Below, one piece after another: positions 13,494 through 26,700 of a stretch of DNA of 64,000 nt; the first letter of the stretch is position 1, and each line of letters starts with the position of its first letter. The notes under the pieces are model-generated. The model was not told where the DNA came from. It did no database searches and saw nothing but the letters and a program-made list of their open reading frames with translations. Source of the stretch: Echinococcus granulosus (taxonomy: Eukaryota; Platyhelminthes; Cestoda; Cyclophyllidea; Taeniidae); contig NW_020170393.1 of the NCBI RefSeq assembly GCF_000524195.1, positions 783,282 to 847,281 on the forward strand, given 5' to 3'. A program made the position numbers and the translations under genes.

Positions 13494-13755
13494 GATTTGA
13501 AGGTGTTAAGAGCGATGTGGATCGGTAGACTGGTTGGGAATGCTCTGTCCAACGCTCCTCACGGAGCCTCTGGGATTTGTGTGACCGAAATCGGCTCCAT
13601 CGCCTCCATCTGGTGCTACAGCCAGGCTTGACGAAGAGTGCGGACGATGCAATGGCCACCTGCTGGTGGAGCTGGCACTCGTAACCATCAGGGTGGGTGG
13701 CTTGGCCTGCGGCATCTGGATAGCGCTGGTGCTTTCAACTGTTTCCTTAGAGGTA
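13494..13755. other. Possible coding exon, strand uncertain
   Basis: This block is GC-rich against AT-rich flanks and is open on both strands. On the - strand a polypyrimidine tract and AAG acceptor (just above 13748) lead into a Ser/Pro-rich frame running to about 13506. On the + strand a frame from about 13574 ends in a hydrophobic stretch (VELALVTIRVGGLACGIWIA then LVLSTVSLE) directly before a GTAGAG donor at about 13751. Either could be an exon of an unfound gene, or an alternative last exon of the gene ending at 14151. I cannot decide between them. Confidence 0.3.
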
Positions 13756-14149
13756 GAGGAAAAAATTAATGACATTTCCTTATAGTTTGATAATAGATAC
13801 TGTGAAATCCCCTACAGAAATAACTCAATTTACAGGGGGGACATTATCCTCATTATCGTCCCAAAAGCCGTGACATTTCCTATCTTCTTAATTCAGCGGT
13901 CCTGGCATGTTTGGTAATAATGACTCACATCCGAGAAAGGCACTAAGACTGAAAAAGAAGTCTTTTGTTGCTGAAAATCCTTGTAAAATAGCACATAAAC
14001 TGGACATTGCAATAACGCATACTTGCATCCACACCTCCCTGTGCAATCAAACACCATCCAGGGAGCGAGATGTAAGTGCAGGACGCATAAAAAGCGCCTA
14101 TCATTAATCACCCGATTCCAATTTAATTTTCTTTTCAAATCAAAACACT

Positions 14150-14155
14150 TTTATT
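14150..14155 (-). terminator. Polyadenylation signal overlapping the stop codon
   Basis: On the - strand AATAAA overlaps the last codon and the TAA stop of the 19-exon gene (GGA CAA TAA AAG). If used, the 3' UTR would be only some 10-30 bases. Confidence 0.6.
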
Positions 14156-14769
14156 GTCCAGTTCTTACATTCTTTGTCGCTTTTCCGTTGATACTGACCA
14201 GTTGGAAACATTCCAATCCCCGCAACCGACCGAATGGGCTGTCCTCCTCATTCGCAATGGCCATTTTCGGTATCACCGCCGCACACTCCAACAGGGAGTC
14301 CAGCTCCGCCGCCTCTCCCTCCACATCGTCCTCTTCATCTAAATCCTCCGTCTCCTCGTACACCGAAGTTGTAGTATCTGTCACTGCGGTGAAGAAGTCT
14401 ACGGCTGACTCGCGCATCTCCAAGTAGTCTCGTCCCCGTCGTGACTCCACGTCCCACCAAGAAGCAAGATTAAAATCATCCCAGTCCCGCAGTTGATGCC
14501 GTGACGATTCGCCCTCCAACGGTCGGTCAAGAGACGTCTCCAACGAGTGCAACATCTGGGGCTCATGACGCAACGAAAAGTGACGACGAATGGGCGCTGC
14601 ATGCGTAGCTGCAAACTCCAGAGTGTGGAACTGCTGTTGCAATGGGTTGATGGGACTGGTTGCGGATTTCAGGGGCGGTGCGAGATGTGTCGGTGGGAAG
14701 GCAGTTAACTCAGCAATATATCCAGCCAATATGGGATGCTCTCGATTTATTTTGCGCTCCTCTAGGATG
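14151..14769 (-). CDS. 19-exon gene, exon 19 (residues 1210-1415, stop)
   Basis: Starts ILEERKINREHPILAGYIAE, followed by a polar, Ser-rich stretch and an acidic run (EETEDLDEEDDVEGEAAELD). It ends RTGQ and TAA. The acceptor is CTTTTCTCCCAG. Confidence 0.85.
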
Positions 14770-17700
14770 CTGGGAGAAAAGGTAAGTTTGTCCATTACAG
14801 CGTTTCTTGGCAGGATGATGATAATCTAAGTACAAGCAAAGTACATCGCACGGGTGCTTGCAAAGGTATTGCCGAACAGATCAAGCGCACTTTAATTTGG
14901 AGTGCTCATTCAGTCTTAATCTCACAGAATCTGCTACTAAAAAGACTACTTCCCACAATTATTTCGAGATGAAGAGCATCGAATACGATTTTTTTTTGCG
15001 TTACGCATGATTTTAGCTTAATTATTTATACCGAAGAACAAAAAAAGGGCAGCCGATTCGGATACGTAACTGTGATTAATAAAAAAGGTTATTGGTTGAG
15101 ATTTGTGCTGGATAAAAGAAAGTTGATTCAGACTTGCGAAAGTAAAATGGCCTATTAAATGCAGTAATCCCTTAAGGCTCATCTCCTGTGGTCCAGTGTC
15201 TGAATTTTGGTTGTCCCCGCCACCTCGATTGCAGAGAGATTGGATGCAAGTGGTGTTAGGGCCACAGCTGAGGGGTAGGCAAAATAAGACCACTTAAGCA
15301 CCACCACCGCCGGCATAAGCGGTTACAGACTGGTTATCCTCATCTGGGTTCTACCACGGTTCAGAGGTGAACTGTCTATGAGACAGATTGGTTTTTTGAT
15401 TAACACAACGGGATTTAGTGATCATTTTGACAATGAAATATGGGTTTACATTGCTACGATCACCAAAGAAGAGTAAACTAGGGAAATTTTCTTCCTCTGA
15501 CGGCTTATCCTTCGGCCAGTGATCAAGTGGAAAGACAATGCCGAAAGTAAAAGCTGGAATTTTGTTGCTTATTAGCATGGCCTTCATTACATCCTCATTT
15601 ACTCATCCCTCCCATTTCTGTGTACCTCAATGCACAATAACAGTAAAAACTGTTGGTCCACGCTAACAGTTGCTCTAAAAATTAAATGATGAAAATTCGG
15701 TTCACTTCTTGTTCATTTTACCAACATTTTAGAGTGAGGTTATGAAGGAGTAATATCCCTGGAAATCGGAAGGATTACAACTTCACCGAATAGGGGATAC
15801 AGGGTAACTTTATCTGGCTCTTATAAATCATTACGAGGAAGCGGAAAAGGAACTACTAGGGCAGAGGAACTACCGTGAGTGCATGTTCAAAACAATCTCC
15901 ACCGGATGTATTAGCCGGCCAATATTCTCAATCACACTGCTGAATGCCAGCTCGCGTTGGACTTGGGTAAATTTATTAAGTCTCCACTTTCGGGTCATCG
16001 TGCGGATCACACACGCCCACAAGGCGTCTCTGCAACGACGCTCAAATGGTGCTCGTTTAACCTCCGAAGCAGGCGGAGGCGATGCAGTGAGTGGTAATGT
16101 CCCCACGGCAGGAATGCCCTCCACTTCCTCCGCCTTCAGCAGCGTTCCGATTCCCCCAATGTTTTGGGCACTGTCACCAGCGGAGGTGGGAAACGTCGCC
16201 CCCGGAGTTTTTAATAACTTTGCTGGAGCTCTGCAGCCGTTCGTAGAAGCAGGGACGTGTGCACGACAACCGCTTCCTGCGTCAAATTTGTCTGGGATTC
16301 TAAAAAAGTTGAAAAAGAATAAACGCACTGTCAGCTACTTTAATGTAAAATGAATTTCTTCGCTAAAATCCGTTTAAAAGATATAAACTGGGCTTAAAAC
16401 AGGACGTTTGCAATAAATTTCACTAGTTTAAGCTGTCCTCTCTAATCCCGTTTATGTATTATATAAGTTTTAAGCTTAATGAGAGGAAATTTGTCAGTTT
16501 GTAAGAAACGGTCTGGAGGAAAGATATTAACAGCTAAAGCAACACTAGTGGTGGACGCGAACCATCTGGAACAGTTCGTTACGGGGCTGTCTACAGTAAC
16601 TGTACGGCGTCAAGTAAACACGCGATACCTCCTCTACTTCTTAGCTTGCTGGATATGGGGGGAGCACTAAAGTGAAAACAAAGTAGTGAGAATAGACGCG
16701 AAACTCTAGCCCCACGGAACTGTCAACTCCCGTCCCCTATTTAATGACTCTGCTTTTATGTCAGTGTTCTTACGACTAACAGAGAATACACGCGGTGGCC
16801 AGTGCATTTTCCCGCCCACCAATACAGCTCTCACATAGGACGAAACTCTGGATTCAGGAGAATTGCCAAGAGGGATTAATGACGCTGCAGTTGGATACCT
16901 TCTCAGATGCACGCAAATTAGATGACTGGCGCGGTTAGTTGACCCGTGGGTGTTTTTGTTACACCACCGACTGCATTGTAATGGTTGACGCGGGAGGTTG
17001 ACCCATTGGAGCGTCGGAGACAACACTCAAAAGATGAGACGAGCTCTATAACACGTTCGTTGTTTGTTTAACTCACGGTCATAGTAAAGAGGCCACTTGG
17101 GTGTGAGGCCATTGTATCCTTACCGAGTGGGATGACCTCCGGGCCATGCCAGTGGCCACCCAGCCCTTCCGTCTGTCGTCAATATTATGTCTTCTTTCGT
17201 CTTGAGGTAAGTCTAGGGGCGCTACAAGCCAGTGAGACTTTTCATGAAATTTGTTTACATTTTATTTTTCACCCTCTCGAAAAGTCGTTAGGCACTACTC
17301 CTTGCCAATCGTGAGAAGAGAAACTACCGTAGTGTCATGCAATTGCCAAAGTGATCTTGTGAGTTTCAGACTCGAAAATGTAAGAGAAGTTGAGGAGAAT
17401 GGGTAAGAGGATGGGGTAGTCGGTGGGGTGCGCAGTGAGCATACGGCAATGGCATGAATAAATTACCCATTTCAAGCATGGAAAGCGACTAAAGCAAGAA
17501 ATAAGCGTAGAATTTCCTCCGGAAAATACTTGAAAATTGAAATTTACTCGTCAACTATTCGCAATTTGAGTCATTTCAGGTGTAATCTCGTTTCATAAAA
17601 GAAGTTAGAGTGAAGAAACGGCAGCACTCGTGATTGATCCTTGACAGTGAAACTAAGCAGGATCACCTAATTTTAACGGCTACTGCTGTTTTGCCAAGCT

Positions 17701-20700
17701 GAGATAGTTTTCATCGGGGTCTAGTGGCAGCCCCTATATTACCTATGAAAAACATTTCCAAATAAATGTAAATCTTGTATTTAGAAATAAACTCGATTTG
17801 CGATCCTGCAGGAACTGCAGATTCGCCTGACCTCACCAATGTGCCCTTGAACAAGATTGCCACATTGACACAGTCGTTTGAAGTCCCCTGATGCACAAAA
17901 AAATCCACCGCGAGGCATAAAAGGACACCCAAGGGAACCGTTCTCCTGCCTACTTTTTAAGATTGAAAAGCGAAATAAGTAGACACGGATTACCATGAGC
18001 GGGAAAGCTTGAAGAGAACAAAAAATCATCGGAGATCGAGATAAGGTTTTAAATACATTAATTCATTCTACCACTAAAAGAAATTCACTTCAGTTAGAAA
18101 AAAAAAGACCAATCCTAGATTTACTCGTCTTTCGTCGAATACCTTGAAGCATTCGTCGGACTTTTGGTAAAAGATTCTTTCAGTTTCTTGCCATATATTG
18201 ATGCAACCATCTATACGCAATACTTTGATTGCTTGTTTAACCCTCGGTCTTGGTAACAGGCCACTTAGGACTTCACCATTGTACCCTTTTCGGGCGGCCT
18301 CGCCTCCGGGCCATGCCAGTAGGCCCCAAGTCCTACCATTGGTCGAAAATACATATCCCGGCCGAGTGCCATGTCTTCTCTCGTCTTCGGAGAGGTCGAT
18401 TTTCATTTCTCACAGCCAATGCATGTAAAACATATTATTGCAATAAAGAAAAGCTAATTGGACTCAGCTGCCTATGTATTTGCACAGGGACATGCGCAAA
18501 TGAATTCAAAAGTGCGCACAATAGCAATTTTTACTCTTACCTTCTTATCTCTTAGTTCAGTAACCAAGCGAAATCGTAAACTATTAATTTGCTATCAAAC
18601 TCAAAAAGTGCCAGGTATACGTCAGTTAATCCAAAATCGTCGTCGTTGTCAGACCCACCAGATTAGCTACGTGGAACTACTTTTCGCCCCATTGTCTCTC
18701 TTTTTTGTTTTGTTAGCATCAAGCCATCTTCACACCTAAGACAGGCGTAGAATAGTTGTGAAAAGCAGTGACATAAATGATGGCGCCTAGAAAAATGACG
18801 ATTCGACGAAGGCCTCCCAGCAGCTCACGTGTCAACAGTGGAACGCCTGCTTCACTGCACTGAGGCAATAAATGTCGCAGTAAAAGGCCACAATCAACTG
18901 CATTTATATGATAGGAAAACAACTCGGGTTTTTTATTTCCACGTGATTAGACAAGAAGTAGGTAAAGGTTAAAATTGGGACAAAACCAATCAGTTATAAA
19001 TGCCACGAAAAAAATCGCATCGAAATAGGCATTTAAATCGCCGACAAATATGCGCTAACTACATTTGTATCTTGAAAACTGGAACATCGAATGCAGTATT
19101 TTTGCAGTGGCTGTATGCCATCGAAGCACAGTATATTTCTACAAGGAGTTTTCAAGTATAGAAAAAGGGTGCCAACCTGTTATTCCTAGCCGCAGCAGCC
19201 TCCTGTAGCGCCTTTGGTACGAAAGCGGAGAGAGGGAAGAGCGGAAGTTCAATGTGAATGAAAACCATAGATTCAATTGATATACTGTCCTCATTCCCTG
19301 GTTCCGTCTCTGTCTCTAACCCATTCGCCTCTTGGGCCGTTTCATCATGTTTTCCTTTGGCCAGGACCACTGTCTGGCGCTTCGAGTTGCCCGACGAGCT
19401 TTCCACCTCACTGTCATCTAAGTCCACATCGATTGACGGCTGCTCCTTAAGGTTATAACCACACTGATGATGATCAGACGCACTATTTATCGGTGGGTAG
19501 GAGCGGCATTTGCGACCTTCATCAACCCCTTCTCTTGACTTTTTTACAAAAGAGGAGGGAAGAGAACGGCGCACCACGTCGGCTGTTGGCTTTCCATGTT
19601 TTCCAGACCTCAGAGTGGCAACTTTTTCAGCAGTTTCTGCAGTACAGGCTCCGGTGGTCGTTGGAGGTCGACGTGGTATGAACGGAGTCGGTGGTACAAC
19701 TTGGGCGAATCTGCTGACAATGCCTTTTTGGCGGACCTGCAGAAATGACAATATGTGTCGCTCTATCAACACAACTTTTTCATCGGTTAATTAATCCTAC
19801 ATTTCTGCCTGTGTCAGTTCAAAAATTTATTCAAAAAAGAGTTCTAACAGTGCTATTTTTGTGTTGAGGAATTCATCTGAAAAAAATGCATTGCCCACCG
19901 GCCTAATTTGCGCCAGAGATTTCCCAGTGGAATATAGACGCAACATGCATTAGCCAAATTTGATGGGTCTACCAGCCACCTCTCTTGAAATCGAAATGGT
20001 GAGGTTTTATGACACTTAGACGATCTTCTTCCACGGCCCCACCCCGACTTTTAATCTATAGCCCCAATGATGCAATTGGTGTTTCATCAGTGAAATCTAA
20101 TAAGACCAACTCTTTGTGACTTCATATTATTAATACTAGCATTACAAAAGACTTTAATGAAGTTATTTTAGCAGAAAGTACCCGACCAAAATCAGGATTT
20201 ACAAGAGCAACTCAAGTCAGACCGGGATTTGAATTTTTTACCGCCAAAAAGAAGTGCTACTGTGGTGGTTATACATGCAGAAGTAAGGTGTGTCCTATCA
20301 GTAATATCTAGTGCCCATATCGTGAGTCAGTCCAGGCCCCTACTTAGCAAGATGACAGACAACGGCAGTTGCGAGTACGTGGACGAAGGTCTAAAACGCC
20401 ACAGTGTCTACTCACACAGAACGGGCTACGCGCACAGTTCGGTGCGGTGACGGTAGCATGCCACTTGAATGGCGTAAAAGATTCAAAGACCGTGGCGGTT
20501 CTAGGGATACACCCTTGGAAGTCAGTCCTGTGAAAATTAAGCCAGCTCGTGGAACTCCAGGGTCTATATTCTTCACCGACAAATAACCTATCATGGAATG
20601 GAGAGAAGGGTGAATTCCTCGGTAAGAATTATGGAAAATTTCCGGAATTCTGGAAAGTCAGTAAGCACCAAATACTTAGGCAGATTGTTCTGGGATAATT

Positions 20701-23700
20701 TAACCGAGTCAGCTCAAACTCCTCTCGTGAGCGAGCATGTTTGGCTTCGTCATGCAGTTTATTGGAAAGCTTTTCAATCAAATCAACATAGCAGGAGGAT
20801 AAAAGGAGATATCGTTGTTCATCGAAAATTGCAACCATTTGGTTTGTCTGTGAAGCCTCACTGGCCTAGAGGAGGTTTGAGTCTCTCCAAAGCACTGGGG
20901 TGATCCACTTCAAAAAGAGTCAAGTAAGTTATCTCACGTCAAAGGAACTCACATGCAATGGAAATACCGTGTCCGTCTCTTTTAGGCTCGTTAGGAATTG
21001 TTCACCCAGAACATTTTTCACTAGCCTCATGCAAAGTCCTAAAAATAGACGAACTTTTGAGTCTAATTTAGAGCATTATGGATGATCATTTTGGGAAAAA
21101 TAAACAAACAACAATTAGGAACATGTGCCTTGTCACCCCCGATCTGCTGTTGAGGATGTGTGCACTAACTCCACTGGATAGCAAAATGCTACTCCTACTT
21201 TAGGTTTTGACAACCTCAATGCCCATCTACACCCTTTCTGAAGAAAGCATACGTAATCGTAAAATGTGAGTCTTCCAGACAAAGACACCATAAAGTTGTC
21301 CGAAACCAAAATACACAATGCGGAAACAGGGGACTTTGTCTTGATAATCGTGAATACTTTCAAATTTTGATGATTCTGCAAGCAAACGCGATTTTCAAAC
21401 AGTTGAGGTGGGGCGTGGTCTTGTCCATAAACGGCGTGCCACCTTACCAAAGGGTGTGTATGGATCTTCTGATTCCCTTTTGTCGGAATGCACTATATCC
21501 AACGGTTAGGAAAAACTGTAAAAAAGGGCGAGGTAAAGCAGAGCTTATTGTGATTAAATGAGTGCTATTGCTCCGCTGACACTGGCTAAAGAGGTGGACT
21601 TGAAATCCACTAAAGCAATGGAAAGGCGCGAAAGTTGATTTGGCACGGATGAATGCCCTACTTTGCTAGGTTTAGCAAATGACCCTCAAAATATCAGTAG
21701 TTTTGTGTAGTTAATTGTATTTGCTAGCCCACACTTTGCCCAAGTGGCAAAAGAGGTGTGGAATAAAACCTAAATTATTCATATCTTCATTAAGAGATAG
21801 ATTACCTCGAAGTAAAAGCTCCATCAGACCAGAGTTAGCAGCTCCTTCTTTTGCTTTTTTTAAGCCACGGTAAGCGGGAAAAGCTTAGTGTAATATCGCC
21901 GAGAAATAAATCATGCTCTTGGATGATAAGAGGATTTAGAGGGGTATTTGCACCAAAATCCAGGCAAAGATGGACGCTCTCTACTGTTTAGCATTTCCTT
22001 TTCTCAAACTTATTATAAAAAGTCATGAAAGTTGATAAGATGTTGGTGAAATGACAAACCGGAAAAGTCGTCTGTTCGTAGACCCCGACACGACCACCAT
22101 TCTTCAGGATTGCGATTTAGCAATTGCAATCTGGGGAGAATTCGAGTTTCATAAAACCTCTGCGTTTGCGCGGCTCCAACAATGGTAAATTTCTGAATTA
22201 TAAAATCAAATCTGATGGGTTAAAGTTTCACCATATACCAAAAACTTAATGCCCGTGGTCTGACTTTCGGTTGAAGTTCCACTGATCAAATTTGAAAGTA
22301 GCAATGAAATATTTAACTTATAAGATAAAAAATCAAAGCAGGCGTGTCCTATTTTTTCCAGTATTTTTAGCAGTTTCTGTGGAGCTGGATTAGGCAGTTA
22401 ATTTAACGGTTTCATTCTACAGTATTTTAGGAGTTAAGGTGCATCTGTTCTTGAATGAATGATGGTGGCGTAGGCATTCCTCCGGCCACAAAATCCTCCG
22501 ATCATTTGTACAGTTAAGCACAGGATTGATGTAACCATCAACAGGTCCGTTTACTCGATCCCATGGCCTAGGTTTAAATACCCCAATTTCACATCGCTTA
22601 GATCCGTTTACTTGTGAATTTGCAAGTAGACGCCCAAAAACTAACCTGAAGATCGCTGGCAGAGAGCTTGATTCGATTGGCTTGGCATCGAGGAAAATTG
22701 GGTTGAAGTGCTTCCCTTCGTCTAAATACAAAATATTTTGTCAGAAGGAGGACAATCTTTCTGCAAATAACCAGTAACTGCTAAAAACCCTCTTTACAGC
22801 AATCTAGAGCCCCCTAAATAAACCAAACCATTTAAGTGGGGCACAATTTTACGCCATTTCTGTAGTCATCCATCCATCCATCCATCTCGCTTTCCAAACG
22901 TAGTCATCTAATAACCCCACGCGTCTGGCTGATAGAATGTAACATCAAAGGCTTTTATTTAGGATAACTTGGTGGCTGTTACAGCGTTACGTGGACAGCA
23001 GGCCTTTGTGACCACATTCGTCTGTCATCTATACCAATCATTGCCAAAAACAGACATTCTTAGACTGTCCATAACACAATAAGCCCTAATTCACTCTCTA
23101 AGCTGACGGTGTCAGCCAAGGTACTGGGGTTTTTAATGAGGCAAGACACCGGGAGAGCGGGAGCCACTACCGACGCCAGCCTTAATTAAAAGTTGGACTC
23201 CCTACTTGAAGTGGGTAACAAATGCGTCGCTAGGTTCAGGGCTGTAGTTATTCTCAAGCCTAATTTAATTTAGGAACGAAGTTAGACGAAAAAAAAGTGC
23301 TTTAAGGATATCACGTAAATTGTGCTAAAAACGCAAAAAAAATGCGCCAAAGGTATGCTAATAAAGTGTCTTAGAACGGGTAAAATAGGGAACTTTCTGG
23401 ATGTAGGCAGTAGACAAAAGGCAAGGTAATAAATATCTCCCAGGCTTTGATTGTGAGGCGGCTTGTAGTAGACAATTTTGCGATTGTTTACCAATTCTGT
23501 GAGGACTGACTCATGCACAATTGGCCACCTCATAATGTCGGACGTTATCCGCCCACAGCAGGCGTGGGTGGACACATTGGTGACACAAACCCGCCATTTG
23601 TAAAGTAAAAAAGGAATGCACTTGTAACGTGTTATAAACGCGTGTAAGAAGCGGAACTTTTAGCGCACTACATTAATTAATCCTTCCTTTGAATTGCCAA

Positions 23701-26700
23701 AGCATTACATTTAGTCAATGAACATAAATCGTTGAATGGAGGAGTTGGTCTGTGAAGCACTGTTTGTGCATCCACGACCTTTAAATTTCCAAAACAAAGT
23801 TCCAATTCAAATATAGTTCTTACGCCTTCGATAAGACTAGGTTAAGTGAAATCGCCCTCGTCTCACACTTGTCCATCCTACCGTCACAAGAAGGCACATC
23901 CAAACAATCAACTAGGGCATGAATAAACTCACTGCTTCACCCTCAGATGAATATCCTCGATCCAGGCCTTGGTTTGCCCACGCAACTGGCAAAAAATTCC
24001 TTTTTCCACAGGAGACAGCGAAAGCCACGCCAGACTCTCCGCCAGTGAGCTAAAAAGGATTGCATACACGCCTCATTCACGGTCTTCTGGCTGACAAAGT
24101 CCCCTTCTCGAGGATCGGGGTTTTAAAAACTGCAATTACGAACAGTAGCTGTTGTATACCCCTAATGGAGACTAGACCAGACTTGAAAATGCATAGTCCT
24201 GTGATTTGTTACACAAGAAATTCATCTCAATAATAAGCTAAACGGAAGTAGTGCTATACAGCGCTTTAAAGCTGCGCTGCATCTCGTATTTTCATAAACC
24301 ATTAAATTCTCACAGAAATGTGGAAAGTGGCTTTAAAATAATTGCCTTTTTTTACCACTTTTGGGATGTGTGCATTTATGTAGGGGTCTGAAATAAGGGG
24401 CACGAACTGCTGAATGTGATTGGTTCAGCGACCCCCTCCCTGAACTTGAAGCCGAAGGAGAGCCTATCTAGTAGGAGGGGCTAAAAGGCGCCCGTGAACC
24501 TTATAAAGAATACATGCAATCTTCCCTGCCCGATCGCTTCGAGACCGTAGGACTTCCATGAAATATTCATGGACAAGAGGCTTGATAAAACCGCGATACA
24601 GAAGTACCAAACAACCACATGTTCATCAAAGAAACTCCATGCGATATTCAGGTAAGAATAAGTGGCGATTTTTAATGTTAATATGATAGAAAGAACACGA
24701 CTTCTGGAGGATAAGTCAGGGGAGACCCGAGCAAATATTTGCCCGCCTAATTCAACTGTATATTACAATCCCCAACCATCCGACACACCCCAATCTTTAG
24801 TTATAATGGGATATGAAAGCACAATACTGCTATTAGCCTGAGTCAACCCCTAAGGCTGTGAAAATGAAATAAGATTTATGCCCTTGAAGACCCAAATGGT
24901 TCAGTGGGTAGGTACAGCCTATAATTTATGACTCTCCGCCCCTTCTCTATCTCCCGTTTGCCGTTGCCATCATCATTACAAACAATCAGGGTTCGAGGGA
25001 GGTACCAAAGCGGGTACGGTAAAATTTAGACTTTGATCTTACCTCTCCCTCTAGTCGTGAGACACTCCCACGAACAAGTCCCCACATGCGCTTACACACA
25101 CGTATGAGTATTATGTCCCCTCATAAAAGAGGGAATGGGGAAGTGGGGAGAGGGGGCTGGAGGGAAGGCTAAGAAAAGGAACCAAGAGGAGACACCGTGG
25201 TACATAGATACTTGTTTTGATAAAAGCGTTGTTTACTCTAATCAGTCTGTGATTACACAGGTTTCCTTTATGTCTACACACATGTATACAGGATAAACGA
25301 TGCGATGTTGCCCTGGAGGTTTGACGAAAAAACATCCCAGCACTGGCGGTAGGTCAGTTATGACAATATCATGGCCACAGCTGCCTACACCACACAGAGG
25401 ACAGCTGTCGTACAAAGGTGGCATTTCAGGGGTTGTTAAACTAAAAATCCCATCATCATTATCGTGAAATTAGTAGGTTTTGACTGTTTCGGGAGTGATG
25501 CAGCCTAAATCAAGAGTTCTAAGCAAAAAAAAACTGTTGGTAAAGCTGAAAGACTTCGGGTGGGACAGAGGCGGTACTTTCAACTCGTACTTTTCCTTTT
25601 CTGACAATAAATATTCCGTCAAATCCCATGAAAGTGAGGAGTACTTAAAATGCACGAAACAAAAGCGCCACTAACACTTTAATTCCCGAGAGTGCAGTTT
25701 CATTTTCCTGTCTACATCAAGTAATTGCCCTAGCAAGGGTTAACAAAATGGAAAACTACAACACATTAGTCAGACATAACCCAATCGTTATGGAGATGAG
25801 GAGAAGTGCTTTATTTTTACCTGTTCTACCATTCCCAAATGTCAACCTTTCTCACCGCCCTCTTTCTCCGAAAACAATGTGTCTACTTAATGGAGGCACC
25901 TGTATTGCTGGGTACATATGCCCCACTATGCCATCAGATTATCCCCTTCACACGAGTATCCGCTGGCTCACATTAGTCCAATTTAGTACTTCTTTTCTGC
26001 AAACGGGTGCAGAGTGATGCATGCATACTTGTAGGCCTTGATGGGTTCACGCGCGATCTCTTCCATTTGTGCTCTCCATTCCTCCAATTCCACGGACTCC
26101 AATTGGCCCGCTAAAATGGCACAGACGTCGGCTAACCGAGCCTAGAAGAGATTAAAAAGTACTAAGTCAGTTCTATAAAGTTGGTTATTTTTTAAGACAA
26201 ATTATTGTGCTTTCATCGGGAGTGAGGGCTTTACACAAGAGTGGCTAACAAGCAGTTACCGGGTGTCAAAATAACCAAATAACAACGCAGTCCAATTTAG
26301 TTTCCACCAAAACATAAGTTCCAATCAAAAAAAGCAAAAGACTTTCCAAGTTTGAATTAGGAAGGTGGAATATTCACTGTGAACGCACCCGCGCCAATTT
26401 TACTCTATTTCACTGTGAGAGAATGCTTTTAACATCAGGGAGACTTCCCATGGAGATCGTTTACAGAACTTAAAGACAAGAATTACAACTTTCCTGGAGG
26501 AACAATAAATGGTTATGAACTTCGTCGTAAGTTTCACCATTTGGAAAGGAGAAAATTTGATTAAGCAATATTCTTTTTTGGTGTTCAGAGTGTGACTTTT
26601 GTGCCTCTCTGTCACTACTACCACAATAGCCAGGAGCCGAAGTACCGCCAATCGGCTTGTTTATTTACCCGTACCACACAACATTAAGCATTAATGAGGC

